Source: Thiotrichales bacterium
Lineage (GTDB): Bacteria > Pseudomonadota > Gammaproteobacteria > Beggiatoales > Beggiatoaceae
Assembly: GCA_016744475.1 (NCBI GenBank)
Contig: JADGEH010000005.1
Location: 1 to 64,000 of the forward strand
Length of the DNA stretch: 64,000 bases
Reading direction: 5' to 3'
The translations under genes and the position numbers were made by a program. Numbering within the stretch: the stretch's first letter is position 1; the number at the start of each line of letters is the position of its first letter. Under the pieces are notes generated by a model. That model did not search any database, was not told where the DNA came from, and worked only from the letters and a program-made list of their open reading frames with translations. Of this stretch, positions 1 through 10,729 are shown in pieces.

Positions 1-4
1 GTAG

Positions 5-1466
5 CTATTCAGCATCCCATGCCACTTGAGGTTTCAAAAAATCCTCAATAGCAGCTTGAATGCCTTGTAGAATATTTTGGCTTTGCTTTTTGAGTGTAGA
101 AATATAGCTGCGAATTCGGCCAAACACTTTTGCACCTTGCGTCGTTCGGACAGTCCCAGATATTTTCTGCTGAGTTTTTATCATGCGAATATCGCGTTCA
201 GCTTGATGATTGTCGAACGGTACGCGAAAGTCATAGACGAAACGCAGCACTTGCGTTTTGTATTTACGCAAACGGTCGTAGAGATTTTTAGCGGGATGCT
301 GTGCAGGTTTTCCCCGTTTTTTCGGGGATGGATGAGCTAATTGAGCCATTTCTTTGATGGCTTGCTTGAATATGTCGTCATACCTTAGTCGGATGCTGTC
401 TGTGAGGGTGTCGCTCAGAGGGTTAAAACCCAATGATTTGTTGTGTTTGATGATGCGCCACGTATCTTTGAGCAGCCTCATCATCCACATGGCCGATTCT
501 TGACCATAGTGCTCAAACAGGAGGGGCAGTTCACGTAAAGGGGGTGCATGACACAGTGCATGACGGCAGTTATCAAAGGCCGGGTAGCTGACATAGCCAT
601 CATGCATGGCAATACCTGTGTAGTTCGGTAATACCTCAACCGCTTTCATCGCTTCGCTACCCCGTTTTTTATGTGCAAAGTACAGGGCTAAATCGGGTGT
701 GCTGGCGATGTGTATCCAATGTCCACTGCCTTCTATGCGCATGCCTGATTCATCACAGCACAACACCGAGGCTTGTCATAGTCCAGCTTTGATGGCTTTG
801 TCGAACGGTGCAAGATGGGTGAAACACTCGCGTTCTATTTCTATCAACGTCGCCAGACTGAGAGAATGACCGAATACGTCCTGTAGTCACTCATTTTGCC
901 GTGCATAATAAGGGATGAGCGGGTAGTTTTTCAGGTCAACACTCAGCGCTTTGATGCGATGACCGTACTGTACGGTATCGTCAACATAAACAGGAAACTG
1001 GGCTTGCGTGAGCGCATCACAATGGGGACACTGACTATGCATAGCACGATGTTCAACCGTTTCCATCTGCAACTCAGGTATATCGACCACTTGACGCGCT
1101 GCAAAGCCAACAATGTCTGCATCAGATAAACTATTGTGGCAATGCTCACAAAAATGTGCAGTATGGGTTTCAATTGCATCAGGAGACGCACTAACGCTGC
1201 GAGACACCACATTTTAAGGTCTGCCCCTTATACCCAACTTGACCAGCTACTTTACGTTTGTGTTTCGAGCCTAGACTTTTCTCATTGGCAGCAGTTTTTT
1301 TCAAGCCATCGCTTGATGGCGGCTTGCTGCTAATGTAGCTATCTTTTCCTAGCTGTGCTTCAAGTTCACGGATACGCGCTTCTAACTGCTCGACAGTATC
1401 GAGCAGGGTCAGAATCAGAACATCTTTTTAAGCTTCTGTTAGTTGGGATACATCAAGACCTTTCAT
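5..1466 (-). pseudogene. IS66-family transposase, decayed
   Basis: Reading the minus strand from an ATG at 1466, the frames give an N-terminal coiled coil (VEQLEARIRELEAQLGKDS) and then the SSKPPSSDG motif typical of IS66 TnpC. A zinc-binding region follows (CEHCHNSL, CPHCDAL), then the DDE transposase core (CDESGMRIEG) and the C-terminal NHQAERDIRMIKTQQKISG motif, ending at 5. The frame is broken by a TAA 13 codons in, a frameshift near 1210, a TGA near 887 and another TGA near 778, so no active enzyme can be made. The accessory IS66 genes tnpA and tnpB are not seen upstream. The family call is secure from motif order. The left end of the element may lie outside the window. Confidence 0.9.
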
Positions 1467-1804
1467 TGGCAACTCTGGACGACAAAATTTTTCTCTAAGT
1501 CTGCCATATATCTAAATTTTGGCATCTTGATCTGAATAGTTACGAAAAAAGTGAGGTTGTTCCAGAAGTTGTGCTACTTAGACGGGAATCAAGCGTTTGG
1601 ATGGATGTCCACGGATAGCTCTCATGGCGGAGGAATGGGCATTAAAATAAAGTGAATAATATTGAGTATTTATTATGTTAAACAATAGTATTACACTAGA
1701 CAGAGAATAGTTAAGTGTTTGTACAAAATGCAAAATTCTAGTTTTTAGCATAAACATCAGCAGTCGTTTTTAAACAACAATTCAAAAAAACCAAGGGCGT
1801 TTTC
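1467..1804. other. AT-rich intergenic stretch, no gene seen
   Basis: It lies between the IS66 remnant and the large secreted nuclease gene. No open frame with recognisable similarity and no clear palindrome was found. The promoter of the downstream gene should lie in the AT-rich part near 1640-1790, but I cannot assign -35/-10 boxes with confidence. An AAGGG sequence shortly before 1805 may be the ribosome binding site. Confidence 0.4.
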
Positions 1805-4800
1805 ATGAAGATAATCCAGCGATTCAATAAAACCACAGGCACTAGGGTGTTGTTTTTGATGGGACTACTGTGGGGACAGGCGATTCACGCCGCCTCTGAC
1901 TTAATCATTTCCGGGGTCTTTGATGGACCTTTAACGGGCGGACTTCCTAAAGGGGTGGAAGTCTATGTGCTTAATCCTGTGGCTGATTTGAGTATTTATG
2001 GTCTGGGTTCGGCGAATAATGGCGGTGGTACGGATGGGCAGGAATTTACATTTCCATCTGCGGCAGCCAGTGCTGGAGACTTCATTTATATTGCGACAGA
2101 AAGCGTTCAATTTACGGCTTATTTTGGTTTTGCACCAGACCATATTCATTCAGCGGTCAACATCAATGGCGATGATGCGGTTGAGTTGTTTAAAAACGGT
2201 AGCGCAGTCGATGTTTTTGGGGATGTGAATACGGATGGGTCCGGTCAGCCTTGGGAATATATGGATGGTTGGGCTTTTCGTAAGGACACTGCAACAACGC
2301 CTTCAACGAAGTTTAACCTCAGCGACTGGTTATATAGCGGCCCGAATGCTTTGGATGGCGTGCTCAATAATGCCTCTGCACCAAACCCGGTGCCTCAATC
2401 GAGCTATCTTTCAAGCAGTGCAGGCATCACCTTCACGCCGTCCAGTGCCGATGTGAGCGAAGCGGGCAGCACCGCTGATACCTACACTTTGGCACTCAAG
2501 ACCACGCCTGCCAGTGCTGTGACTATCACGCTGTCGGTGGCGGATGGTGAAACAGTCATCAGTAAGGACGGGGCTACCTTTGCTGTCTCAACTACGGTGA
2601 CTTTAAGTGATACTTCAGCCGTGACCATGACGGTTAAAGCAGTGGATGATGCGGATATTGAGGGGATACATACAGGGGTTATTAGTCATGCCATCACGAC
2701 GGGGGATGGTGAGGATTACACCGCAGCACTAAGCATCGCTGATGTGACAGTAAATATTTCTGATAATGATGCTGCCAGTGGCGGATGGGTGATTAATGAG
2801 ATTCATGCTGATCCTGATGCCAGCACGGGAGATGCGAATGGTGATGGCTCCGTCAATACCACACAGGATGAATTTGTTGAGATCATCAATAATACGGGAA
2901 CCAGTGTTGATATTTCCGGCTGGACTTTATCAGACAGTGTTGGGGTTAAATATACTTTTCCTTTCAGGAGTCAAATTGTTGATGGCTGTGGTGTGGTGGT
3001 GTTTGCTGGAGGGATTCCAACAGGTCGTTTTGGTAATATTTTGGTTCAAAAGGCTGGCAGCTTAGGTCTGAATAATACGGGAGATACGGTCTCTTTAAAT
3101 AATGGCAGTGCAGATGTTGCCAGCTACACCTACGGTAGTGAAGGTGGGGATAATCAGTCTATCACCCGTGATCCCGACATCACAGGCAGTTTTGTGAAAC
3201 ATTCGACCGCTACAGGGGCAAACGGTGCCTTGTTCTCTCCGGGTACTCAGGCGGATGGCTCGGCTTTTAGTGGTTGTCCGGTGTCGATCAGTACGCCGAA
3301 CACTGAAGATTTCAGTGATTGTAGCTTAAGCGGATGGACGATTTATAGCGCTGATGCTGATAGCAGTCATACATGGTCTTGTGGCAATGGTTATGTTGAA
3401 GTCAATGCGTTAGGCGGCAGTGTTGCCGCCGATGATTGGTTGATTTCTCCGCGTCTTGATCTTGATGCCAGCAAGGCTGAATTGTTCAGTTTTGACGCTT
3501 TTACGCAATGGACTGATACCTTATCGCCCGATCAGAGATTGAACCTTTATTTTTCAGAAGATTATGTGGGTGAGGGTGATCCAAGTCTGGCTTTTTGGAG
3601 TCCTCTATCCGCTATCTTTGATCTGCCTTCTGAGAATTCTCAACACTGGACATTTTCTAATGCATGGGATACGTCAAGCACGTTTGTACCGGTGGATTAC
3701 CTTTATATTGGCTTCCAATATCGCTCATCAGGTACCAGTAGCGGCAGTGCTACTTTGTGGCGAGTGGATAACGTCATGTTCAAAGAAGCGGATGCAGAGC
3801 CGAGTCAGTATCCCACGGTATTTTCTGCTCAGGCGCAGAGTGATACCGAGATCACCTTGACTTGGACTGATGCGATGGGGGCTGTTGAACCAGGAGGTTA
3901 TGTACTTCATTGCAATACCGTGGATAGTTTTTATCCACAGTTAGACGGTTTCCCAGAACTGGAGGGAACTGACTGCGATACTTATGGGCTGGTGTATATT
4001 GCGCAGGGTGAGCAAAGCTATACTTGGGCGGGTTTGAACACGGGCACACAGTATTTCTTTAAGCTGGTGCCTTACACCAATAGTGGCTCTTCGGTTGATT
4101 ATAAAACCGATGGCTCAGCGCCCACAGCAAATGCGACGACCACCACACGCGATCTTTTAGCCCTCTGGACGTTTGACAGTTTAACCGATGTCGCCCATGC
4201 GCTGGACATCCCTGCCTCAACAGATAATGCACTGGACACGCCCATATTGCAGGCGGTTTATCAAAGTATTTTGCCTATAGGGATGAGCGGTACGGCTTAC
4301 ACCGACGCAGACAATGTGGCTCACTTGCCAGGTAGCGCCGTGGCTTGGATTGATATTAAAAGCAGTGGTCATGGTGCGGAACTGTGGTTGACGCTGAACA
4401 CAACGCATTGGTCGGCCTTGAAGCTCCGCTTTGATTACAAAACAGATTCAGCCGATTCTTTTGATCTGGAATACAGCACCGATGGCGGTGTGAGTTGGAC
4501 AAAGCCGTTTAATCAAGAAGCACTGATAGCCGCAGCGGGGACTTACAACAGTAAAACGCTGGATTTAAGCAGCGAAACGGCTTTGAATCATCAGGGGCGT
4601 GTGTGGTTTAAATTCAGTGGTTTTGATAACAACGGCGATGATGGCTTAAGTCTCGATAATATCGAAATCACTGGCAGCCAGGACTCAGCTACGCTGCTGA
4701 CAGCGCCCACATTAAGCCTCGCCAGTAGCACATCTGCATTTCTCTCTCTCAATAACACGGGCATGGGTTTTCTTAATGCCTCTCTCAATGATCCCAGTGA

Positions 4801-7800
4801 TCCCGCTCACACTTTAGGCATCGATTGGACGCTGGCTGATCCTGATACCGCGCTGGGCAGTCTGACGCTTACCGCCAGCAGCAGCGATCAAGCGGTGGTG
4901 GCGGATGCTGGTTTGGTCTTCAGCGGTACGGGCAGCACGCGCACTTTGCACATCACGCCGTCGGCTCGTGGTGCTGCGGATATTACTGTCACGCTCAGCG
5001 ATGGCACGGATAGCAGCACGTATGTCTTGGCTTATCGTGTGTCAAATGTCGCCAGCGATGCCAGCCACAGCCGTTTCCACAGTGGTGCAGCGGATGCCAG
5101 CGCTGCTATAGCGATTGATGCGAATTACATGATTATCGCTGATGACGAAGATCAAATTTTGCGCATTTATGATCGCCAGCATTCAGGTATGCCGGTGAAA
5201 AGTATTGATATGAACCTGAGCTTAAAGCTTGAAGGGCAGCAAAAAGTAGACATAGAAGCCGTGACCCGTGTGGGCAATACGCTGTATTGGCTGGGTTCGC
5301 ACAGCAATGACAGCAGCGGTGCGGAACAATTGGATCGAGAACTGATTTTTAGCACGCCATTGTCGGGGACGGGTGCGGCAACAGACTTAATGGCGATTGA
5401 CCAGTATGCTGATTTAAAAACCGAGCTAGAACAGTGGGATAGCAGCAATGGACACGGCTTAGGCGCTGATGCTTTAGGTCTCACCAGCAGCGCGGCGGAT
5501 ACTCAAATACCGCAAGCTAATAATGGTTTCAGCATTGAAGGTTTGAGTATGCAACCAGGGAGCACGACAGCGGCTTTCTTAGGCTTTAGAGCGCCGTTGA
5601 TGAATATCACGGATCGCAATAAAGCTTTAGTGATTCCAGTGTCTAACTTGACCGATGCGATGCAGGCCAGCCCCATACAATTTGCTGCGCCGATCTTCTT
5701 GAACTTAGGCGGACGTGGCATTCGCAGTCTGGAATGTAACGCGAATGGCTGCGTCATCCTCGCGGGTGCTGTGGATAGCGTAGCTGATTTTGCGCTGTAC
5801 ACCTGGAGTGGCTTGCCTGCGGATGAGCCTGAGTTACGTAGCGTCGATTTAAGCGGCGAAGGCGGTTTTGAAGCCATTGTTGAATTGCCTAGCGGGGCTT
5901 TTCTAGGCAGCGATGGTGATGCGCAAACTCTGCCAGTGTTACGTGATAATGGCGATACGGATTGGTACAACACGGGGGCGGCGAAGGATTTAGCCCAAGC
6001 AACTTGGAAAAAATCCCAAAGTGATCAACTGACTTTAGGCGCTGTGGTTCTTTCTTCCTGCGATCTCAGCACGGCTGATACCTGCATTCATCACATCCAA
6101 GGCGATGGGATGAGCAGTCCATTAGATGGACAAATCGTGACGATTGAAGGGATTGTCACGGGCGATGTCCAGAATGGTGTGGGGACACAAGGCGATTTAG
6201 GCGGCTTTTTTGTCCAAGAAGAAAACACGGATGTCGATAATAATGCACTGACTTCTGAAGGCATTTTTGTCTACGAAGGCGCATCGCCTAGCGTCAACGT
6301 GGCAGTGGGTGACAAGGTGCGCATCACAGGTACGGTCGCTGAATACAATGATTTGACCGAAATCACAACGGTCAGCACGATCACTATTGTCAATTCAGGC
6401 CACAGTTTGCCTGCTGCATCTGCGGTCAATTTACCGCTCAGCGATGCGGCTTATTTAGAGCGTTTTGAAGGTATGCGGGTGAACTTACCGCAAACCTTGA
6501 CGGTGACGGACACTTACAATTTAGCCCGGTATGGAGAAATATTGCTGGCAAATGGACGTTTAGATACGCCCACTCAAGTCGCTACACCTGGGGCGGCGGC
6601 AAATGCTCTACAAGCTGCGAATGATCTGAATCAAATCCTATTAGATGACGGCTTCAGCACACAAAACCCTGATCCAGCGCCTCATGGTTTAACCGCCAAT
6701 CACAGCATTCGTGGAGGCGACACGGTGACGGGAGTCACGGGCTTGCTGCATTATGGCTATCAAACCTATCGCCTGCATCCGACTGCCAGCGTCAGTTTTA
6801 CTTCAGTCAATCCGCGTCCTGCCACGCCGCCCAGCACGGGCGGGAGTGTGACAGTGGCAAGCTTCAATGTCTTAAACTATTTCACCACGCTGGATGGTAG
6901 TGGTTCTATTTGTGCGCCGAGTCACACGCTAGACTGCCGAGGGGCGGATAGTGCCGCCGAATTCACCCGCCAGCGCGATAAAATCATTGCCGCCATCAGC
7001 CTTATGAACGCCGATATTGTGGGTTTGATGGAAGTTGAAAACACCGATGCCAGCAGCGGTTTAGCGGATTTAGTCGCGGGCCTAAATGCGACGATGGGGG
7101 CGGGCACTTATGCCTATGTCGATACGGGCACGATAGGTTCTGATGCGATTCGTGTGGCGCTCATTTACAAGCCTGCCAGCATCAGCTTAGTCGGCAGTCA
7201 TGCGATATTAGACAACAGTGTGGATGCGCGTTTTATTGATACTAAAAACCGTCCTTCTCTGGCACAAAGCTTTGCGCAAACAGCCAGCGGGGAGGTGCTC
7301 ACTGTGGTGGTCAATCACTTCAAATCCAAAGGCTCTGATTGCGATGCTTTGAGTGATCCTGATGCGAATGACGGTCAAGGCAACTGTAATGTGACTCGCA
7401 CCCAAGCCGCTACCGCATTGCAAACCTGGGTCGCCACCGATCCCACGCAAAGTCATGACACGGACTTTTTATTGCTGGGCGATTTCAATGCTTATGCCCA
7501 AGAAGACCCTATCACCACTTTAGAAGCCGCAGGCTTTACCAACGAAACCACGGGTTATTCTTATGTGTTTCATGGGCAGTGGGGCGGATTGGATCATGCG
7601 CTGAGCAGTCAGACCCTACACGCTCAAGTGACGGGCGCGCATAAATGGCCTATTAATGCGGACGAGCCTTATGGATTGGATTACAACATGGAATCCCGTC
7701 CCTCAAATCTCTACAATTCCGATCCCTATCGTGCTTCAGACCATGATCCTATTATTATCGGGCTTAATCTCAACGTGTCACCGATTTATGCCTCCACGCC

Positions 7801-10507
7801 CAGCGCAGGTAGCGCGTTAAGCTTCACGGCTGAAACGGGCACCGCTGCATCCACTAGCTTAACGGTAACAGAAACGGGCTATAACACTTTAAGCATCAGT
7901 GATTACAGCATCACGGGCACTCATGCCGACAAATTCAGCTTTTCTCCCGCCTTTGCGGCTTTTGATATTGTCGATGGCGGTAGCGCACAGGATTTAACCC
8001 TGCGGTGTAATAGCAGCGAGTTCGGTGTTTTCAGCGCCACTTTAAGCCTGGATCACAACGCCGCAGGCAGTCCGGCTACCTACACTTTAAGCTGCACCAT
8101 CAGCGAATCTGCCGCATCGCCAACCCCCTCTCCCGCAACACCTGATCCGAGGATGTTTTTAAGTCTCCAAGGCAGCGGGCAAGTCAGCCTTAATAACGCG
8201 AACCCGTGTACGCAATCCTGCTCATCCACTTATCCCAGTGGCACGGCTATCACACTGGAGGCGCAAGCCAACAGCGGTTGGATATTCAGCGAATGGGAAG
8301 GCGCGTGTGTGAGCCAACACCAGGATCATCTAGCACAACTGATCATGAGCCATGCTCGCGCTGACTGCACGGCTCGCTTTGCCCGCGATCCTTTGGCAGA
8401 CAGTGATGGAGATGGGGTTAAAGATGTAGAAGAACTCACAGCACCTTACACGGGCGATGCGAATCAAGACGGCGTGACGGATGACCTGCAAGCCCATGTC
8501 TTGAGCGTGCCCGATGCGGTCACAGGCCATGACATCACTATCGTCGCTGAGCCGCATTGCGCCATCCTCAATGCCCAAGCGGACAAGCCGCCCACAGAGG
8601 CTGATTATGCTTATCCTCAAGGCGTGATCGATGTCACTGTCGATTGCCCTCAGACGATATTAAGCTTGTATTTTCATGGTTTACGTGCAGAAGTGGGCAG
8701 CGCTGCTGCCGCAGGTTTAAGCAAAGTGGAAACACAATTGCGCTATCAAAACCGCGATCAAAGCTGGCATCTGTCATCCGCTGTGATGCAGACCACCTCC
8801 ACGTTTGACGACAACAGCTTCACACATTGGGCGGTGCCCGGTGTGAGCGTCACCTTACAAGACGGTGGCGAAGACGATCTCAACGCTGATCCACAACGTC
8901 TTCAATGGCGTGCAGGCGTGGTGTACAGCCGTGCGTCCCAACCCCCCAACATCCCCGACCCAATCACGCCGCCGGATTCCAATCCCCCCACAAACAACAC
9001 CCCCACCGCAGGGCAATTACGCTTGCTCAATGCGGATGTACAAGGGGTAAATAAAGGTGAAGACATCCGCCTGTGGGTGGAACGTTTTAATGGCAACCAA
9101 GGCGAGCTACTCGCTACTTTCGAGGTCGATCCCAGCAGCACCGCACAAGTCGGCGTGGATTATGAGCTTTTGAACGCGCCTTTAATGTACTGGAAAAACA
9201 GTTTGCTCACGCAGCATGGCTGGTATTTGCGCATTCTCAATGACCCTCAACGGCTTGGAGAGAAAACCCTAATCCTGCGCTTGCGCGTGCTCAGCGGACA
9301 AGCCAGCATTCAAGGGCGCGACACCTTAACCCTCACATTGCTAGACCCACCCATAGCGCCAGAACCCAGTCGTTTAAGCTTATTAGAGGGCAATGATTAT
9401 CAAGTGAATGAACGGGATACAGAGCTACGCTTGCTGATACAACGTCAAGGCCATAGCCAAGGCGAATTGCACGCCCGCGTTAATATTCTGCCCAGCAGCA
9501 CCGCGATAGAACACGAAGATTTTCGTTTTACTCAAGAACCTCTTTTAGTCTGGAAAGACAGTCTTTTATCCACAAAAAGTCTCTCCATTAAATGGCTAGA
9601 TAATCCTCGTGTCGAGCCTGATAAAATATTGAATTTACAGCTAGAAGTGGTTCAAGGTCGCGCATTCATAGTGGCTGAAAATATTAATATAGTGATACAC
9701 AACGATGATGTGTGCTCGCCCTTAATCCCTCTTTTCCCCATGACTGATCCGCAAAATACCGCCTGTGTTAATAATCGCTTGCTAGGCTCGCAGGCCGTAT
9801 TCCCCCGCAATCCACTGTTGCTCATGGACGATAGGCTCAGCCTCAATGTCTATACCGACTATGGTTCTTTGCAAGGACAAGCAGGCCGTCTATTGATCAT
9901 GCTGACGGATGGCAAACAAGTATGGATACATGACGGGATGGATTGGCAAGATTGGCAGGGCGAGTTCATCACGTTTATTGATTTTGATGTACTACCATCA
10001 GAATCCAGTACGCGCTTGGGTTTAGAAGATGTATTGCAAACCCCTAGCGATTACACCCTGTTTACAGGACTGAGGCTCAATGACGGAATGGTACTGTATA
10101 GCCCCGAAGCCGCTTTATCCTTTAGTGCTGCGGCCTGTCGCAAGGGACAACGCTTAAGCGATGGCGTGCTCACCCAAGAAGCCTGTTTCGGCTTACAAAC
10201 GCAGCGTGGACATTTTCGTGCAACGCTCAACACAGGTACCTATCGTGGTCAAGCCGAAGCGCAAATATTTGTGGCGGCGGCACACGCCGATTTTAGCGCT
10301 TTCTATTTGCACGATGGTCACACTTGGGGGCCTTGGTCTGGCGAGTTATTCGCCTATCAACAACACGCCTTTTTGCCACAGCGCCTCACGCTAGACATCC
10401 CCCTAGACGGCCTGCCTGCCCATCGCTATCAATTGATGACAGGTTGGCAAGTCAACGGAGACATCATCTTAAATGGTGCGACACCGCTTTGGCTGGAACA
10501 TCAATAG
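1805..10507 (+). CDS. Giant secreted ExeM/NucH-type endonuclease with multiple adhesion-like domains
   Basis: This 2,900-residue protein starts with a signal peptide (cleavage near AIHA-AS, residue 29). Domains in approximate order: lamin-tail-like (31-190), Calx-beta (206-323), lamin-tail (326-445), choice-of-anchor J-like (499-663), fibronectin III (666-780), a second jelly-roll-like region (783-960), a DUF3616-like beta-propeller (1083-1405), an OB-fold as in ExeM (1428-1535) and an endonuclease/exonuclease/phosphatase domain (1679-1992). The catalytic signatures are FNVLNY, GLMEVEN, VNHFKSKGSD, LLGDFNAY and SDHDP. After it come a choice-of-anchor D-like domain, an InlB-like region, a thrombospondin-3 motif (DSDGDGVKD, about 2199), two Calx-beta-like repeats (2402-2512, 2522-2634) and two further tandem C-terminal domains (2682-2770, 2805-2896). 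Known ExeM/NucH nucleases are usually below 1,000 residues, so this is a large fusion. A role in degrading extracellular DNA or remodelling a sheath or biofilm is inferred. No sorting signal was identified at the C-terminus. Confidence 0.85.
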   Translation: MKIIQRFNKTTGTRVLFLMGLLWGQAIHAASDLIISGVFDGPLTGGLPKGVEVYVLNPVADLSIYGLGSANNGGGTDGQEFTFPSAAASAGDFIYIATESVQFTAYFGFAPDHIHSAVNINGDDAVELFKNGSAVDVFGDVNTDGSGQPWEYMDGWAFRKDTATTPSTKFNLSDWLYSGPNALDGVLNNASAPNPVPQSSYLSSSAGITFTPSSADVSEAGSTADTYTLALKTTPASAVTITLSVADGETVISKDGATFAVSTTVTLSDTSAVTMTVKAVDDADIEGIHTGVISHAITTGDGEDYTAALSIADVTVNISDNDAASGGWVINEIHADPDASTGDANGDGSVNTTQDEFVEIINNTGTSVDISGWTLSDSVGVKYTFPFRSQIVDGCGVVVFAGGIPTGRFGNILVQKAGSLGLNNTGDTVSLNNGSADVASYTYGSEGGDNQSITRDPDITGSFVKHSTATGANGALFSPGTQADGSAFSGCPVSISTPNTEDFSDCSLSGWTIYSADADSSHTWSCGNGYVEVNALGGSVAADDWLISPRLDLDASKAELFSFDAFTQWTDTLSPDQRLNLYFSEDYVGEGDPSLAFWSPLSAIFDLPSENSQHWTFSNAWDTSSTFVPVDYLYIGFQYRSSGTSSGSATLWRVDNVMFKEADAEPSQYPTVFSAQAQSDTEITLTWTDAMGAVEPGGYVLHCNTVDSFYPQLDGFPELEGTDCDTYGLVYIAQGEQSYTWAGLNTGTQYFFKLVPYTNSGSSVDYKTDGSAPTANATTTTRDLLALWTFDSLTDVAHALDIPASTDNALDTPILQAVYQSILPIGMSGTAYTDADNVAHLPGSAVAWIDIKSSGHGAELWLTLNTTHWSALKLRFDYKTDSADSFDLEYSTDGGVSWTKPFNQEALIAAAGTYNSKTLDLSSETALNHQGRVWFKFSGFDNNGDDGLSLDNIEITGSQDSATLLTAPTLSLASSTSAFLSLNNTGMGFLNASLNDPSDPAHTLGIDWTLADPDTALGSLTLTASSSDQAVVADAGLVFSGTGSTRTLHITPSARGAADITVTLSDGTDSSTYVLAYRVSNVASDASHSRFHSGAADASAAIAIDANYMIIADDEDQILRIYDRQHSGMPVKSIDMNLSLKLEGQQKVDIEAVTRVGNTLYWLGSHSNDSSGAEQLDRELIFSTPLSGTGAATDLMAIDQYADLKTELEQWDSSNGHGLGADALGLTSSAADTQIPQANNGFSIEGLSMQPGSTTAAFLGFRAPLMNITDRNKALVIPVSNLTDAMQASPIQFAAPIFLNLGGRGIRSLECNANGCVILAGAVDSVADFALYTWSGLPADEPELRSVDLSGEGGFEAIVELPSGAFLGSDGDAQTLPVLRDNGDTDWYNTGAAKDLAQATWKKSQSDQLTLGAVVLSSCDLSTADTCIHHIQGDGMSSPLDGQIVTIEGIVTGDVQNGVGTQGDLGGFFVQEENTDVDNNALTSEGIFVYEGASPSVNVAVGDKVRITGTVAEYNDLTEITTVSTITIVNSGHSLPAASAVNLPLSDAAYLERFEGMRVNLPQTLTVTDTYNLARYGEILLANGRLDTPTQVATPGAAANALQAANDLNQILLDDGFSTQNPDPAPHGLTANHSIRGGDTVTGVTGLLHYGYQTYRLHPTASVSFTSVNPRPATPPSTGGSVTVASFNVLNYFTTLDGSGSICAPSHTLDCRGADSAAEFTRQRDKIIAAISLMNADIVGLMEVENTDASSGLADLVAGLNATMGAGTYAYVDTGTIGSDAIRVALIYKPASISLVGSHAILDNSVDARFIDTKNRPSLAQSFAQTASGEVLTVVVNHFKSKGSDCDALSDPDANDGQGNCNVTRTQAATALQTWVATDPTQSHDTDFLLLGDFNAYAQEDPITTLEAAGFTNETTGYSYVFHGQWGGLDHALSSQTLHAQVTGAHKWPINADEPYGLDYNMESRPSNLYNSDPYRASDHDPIIIGLNLNVSPIYASTPSAGSALSFTAETGTAASTSLTVTETGYNTLSISDYSITGTHADKFSFSPAFAAFDIVDGGSAQDLTLRCNSSEFGVFSATLSLDHNAAGSPATYTLSCTISESAASPTPSPATPDPRMFLSLQGSGQVSLNNANPCTQSCSSTYPSGTAITLEAQANSGWIFSEWEGACVSQHQDHLAQLIMSHARADCTARFARDPLADSDGDGVKDVEELTAPYTGDANQDGVTDDLQAHVLSVPDAVTGHDITIVAEPHCAILNAQADKPPTEADYAYPQGVIDVTVDCPQTILSLYFHGLRAEVGSAAAAGLSKVETQLRYQNRDQSWHLSSAVMQTTSTFDDNSFTHWAVPGVSVTLQDGGEDDLNADPQRLQWRAGVVYSRASQPPNIPDPITPPDSNPPTNNTPTAGQLRLLNADVQGVNKGEDIRLWVERFNGNQGELLATFEVDPSSTAQVGVDYELLNAPLMYWKNSLLTQHGWYLRILNDPQRLGEKTLILRLRVLSGQASIQGRDTLTLTLLDPPIAPEPSRLSLLEGNDYQVNERDTELRLLIQRQGHSQGELHARVNILPSSTAIEHEDFRFTQEPLLVWKDSLLSTKSLSIKWLDNPRVEPDKILNLQLEVVQGRAFIVAENINIVIHNDDVCSPLIPLFPMTDPQNTACVNNRLLGSQAVFPRNPLLLMDDRLSLNVYTDYGSLQGQAGRLLIMLTDGKQVWIHDGMDWQDWQGEFITFIDFDVLPSESSTRLGLEDVLQTPSDYTLFTGLRLNDGMVLYSPEAALSFSAAACRKGQRLSDGVLTQEACFGLQTQRGHFRATLNTGTYRGQAEAQIFVAAAHADFSAFYLHDGHTWGPWSGELFAYQQHAFLPQRLTLDIPLDGLPAHRYQLMTGWQVNGDIILNGATPLWLEHQ

Positions 10508-10508
10508 C

Positions 10509-10586
10509 GTAGGGTTTGCGCCGCGTGTTTTGCGGCGCGAACGTGGATGGATAGCCGCATCGGACATATCCGCGTGCGCACCCTAC
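10509..10586. repeat. Palindromic repeat with GTAGGG/CCCTAC ends
   Basis: The outer ends GTAGGGT and GCACCCTAC are inverted, and an inner hairpin pairs TTGCGCCGC with GCGGCGCGAA. Related sequence is seen at 16149-16235 (TTTGCGGCGTGAAC then GAGCACCCTAC) and at 55609-55648 (GAGCACCGC then CAAACCCTAC). It sits just after the stop of the nuclease gene. It could act as a transcription end signal, although it lacks a T-run. Confidence 0.55.
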
Positions 10587-10623
10587 TTGGCTATTTGGCT
10601 TTTATATCTCCGAGTTTAAAGAC

Positions 10624-10720
10624 TCATAACGCTTAAGCTCAGCCGCCAATTGCCGCCAATGAATTATCTACAGCCAAAAAAGCCCGACGGCAATTGGTCG
10701 GCTGGAGCGCCAAGTTGGGC
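10624..10720 (-). other. attC-like integron recombination site (downstream end of cassette)
   Basis: Read on the minus strand it has the attC order. The R'' box is GCCCAAC (10720-10714, a full match to RYYYAAC). The L'' arm contains GCTCCAGCCGACCAATTGCC, followed by a variable centre, the L' arm GGCAATTGGCGGCTGAGC and an R' box GTTATGA (10630-10624, a partial match to GTTRRRY). The two arms pair except for unpaired bases in L'', the extrahelical-base feature that gives attC its polarity. It begins 9 bp after the stop of the HNH gene, as expected for a cassette end. No integrase gene is present in the window. Confidence 0.75.
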
Positions 10721-10729
10721 TAGAACTGA

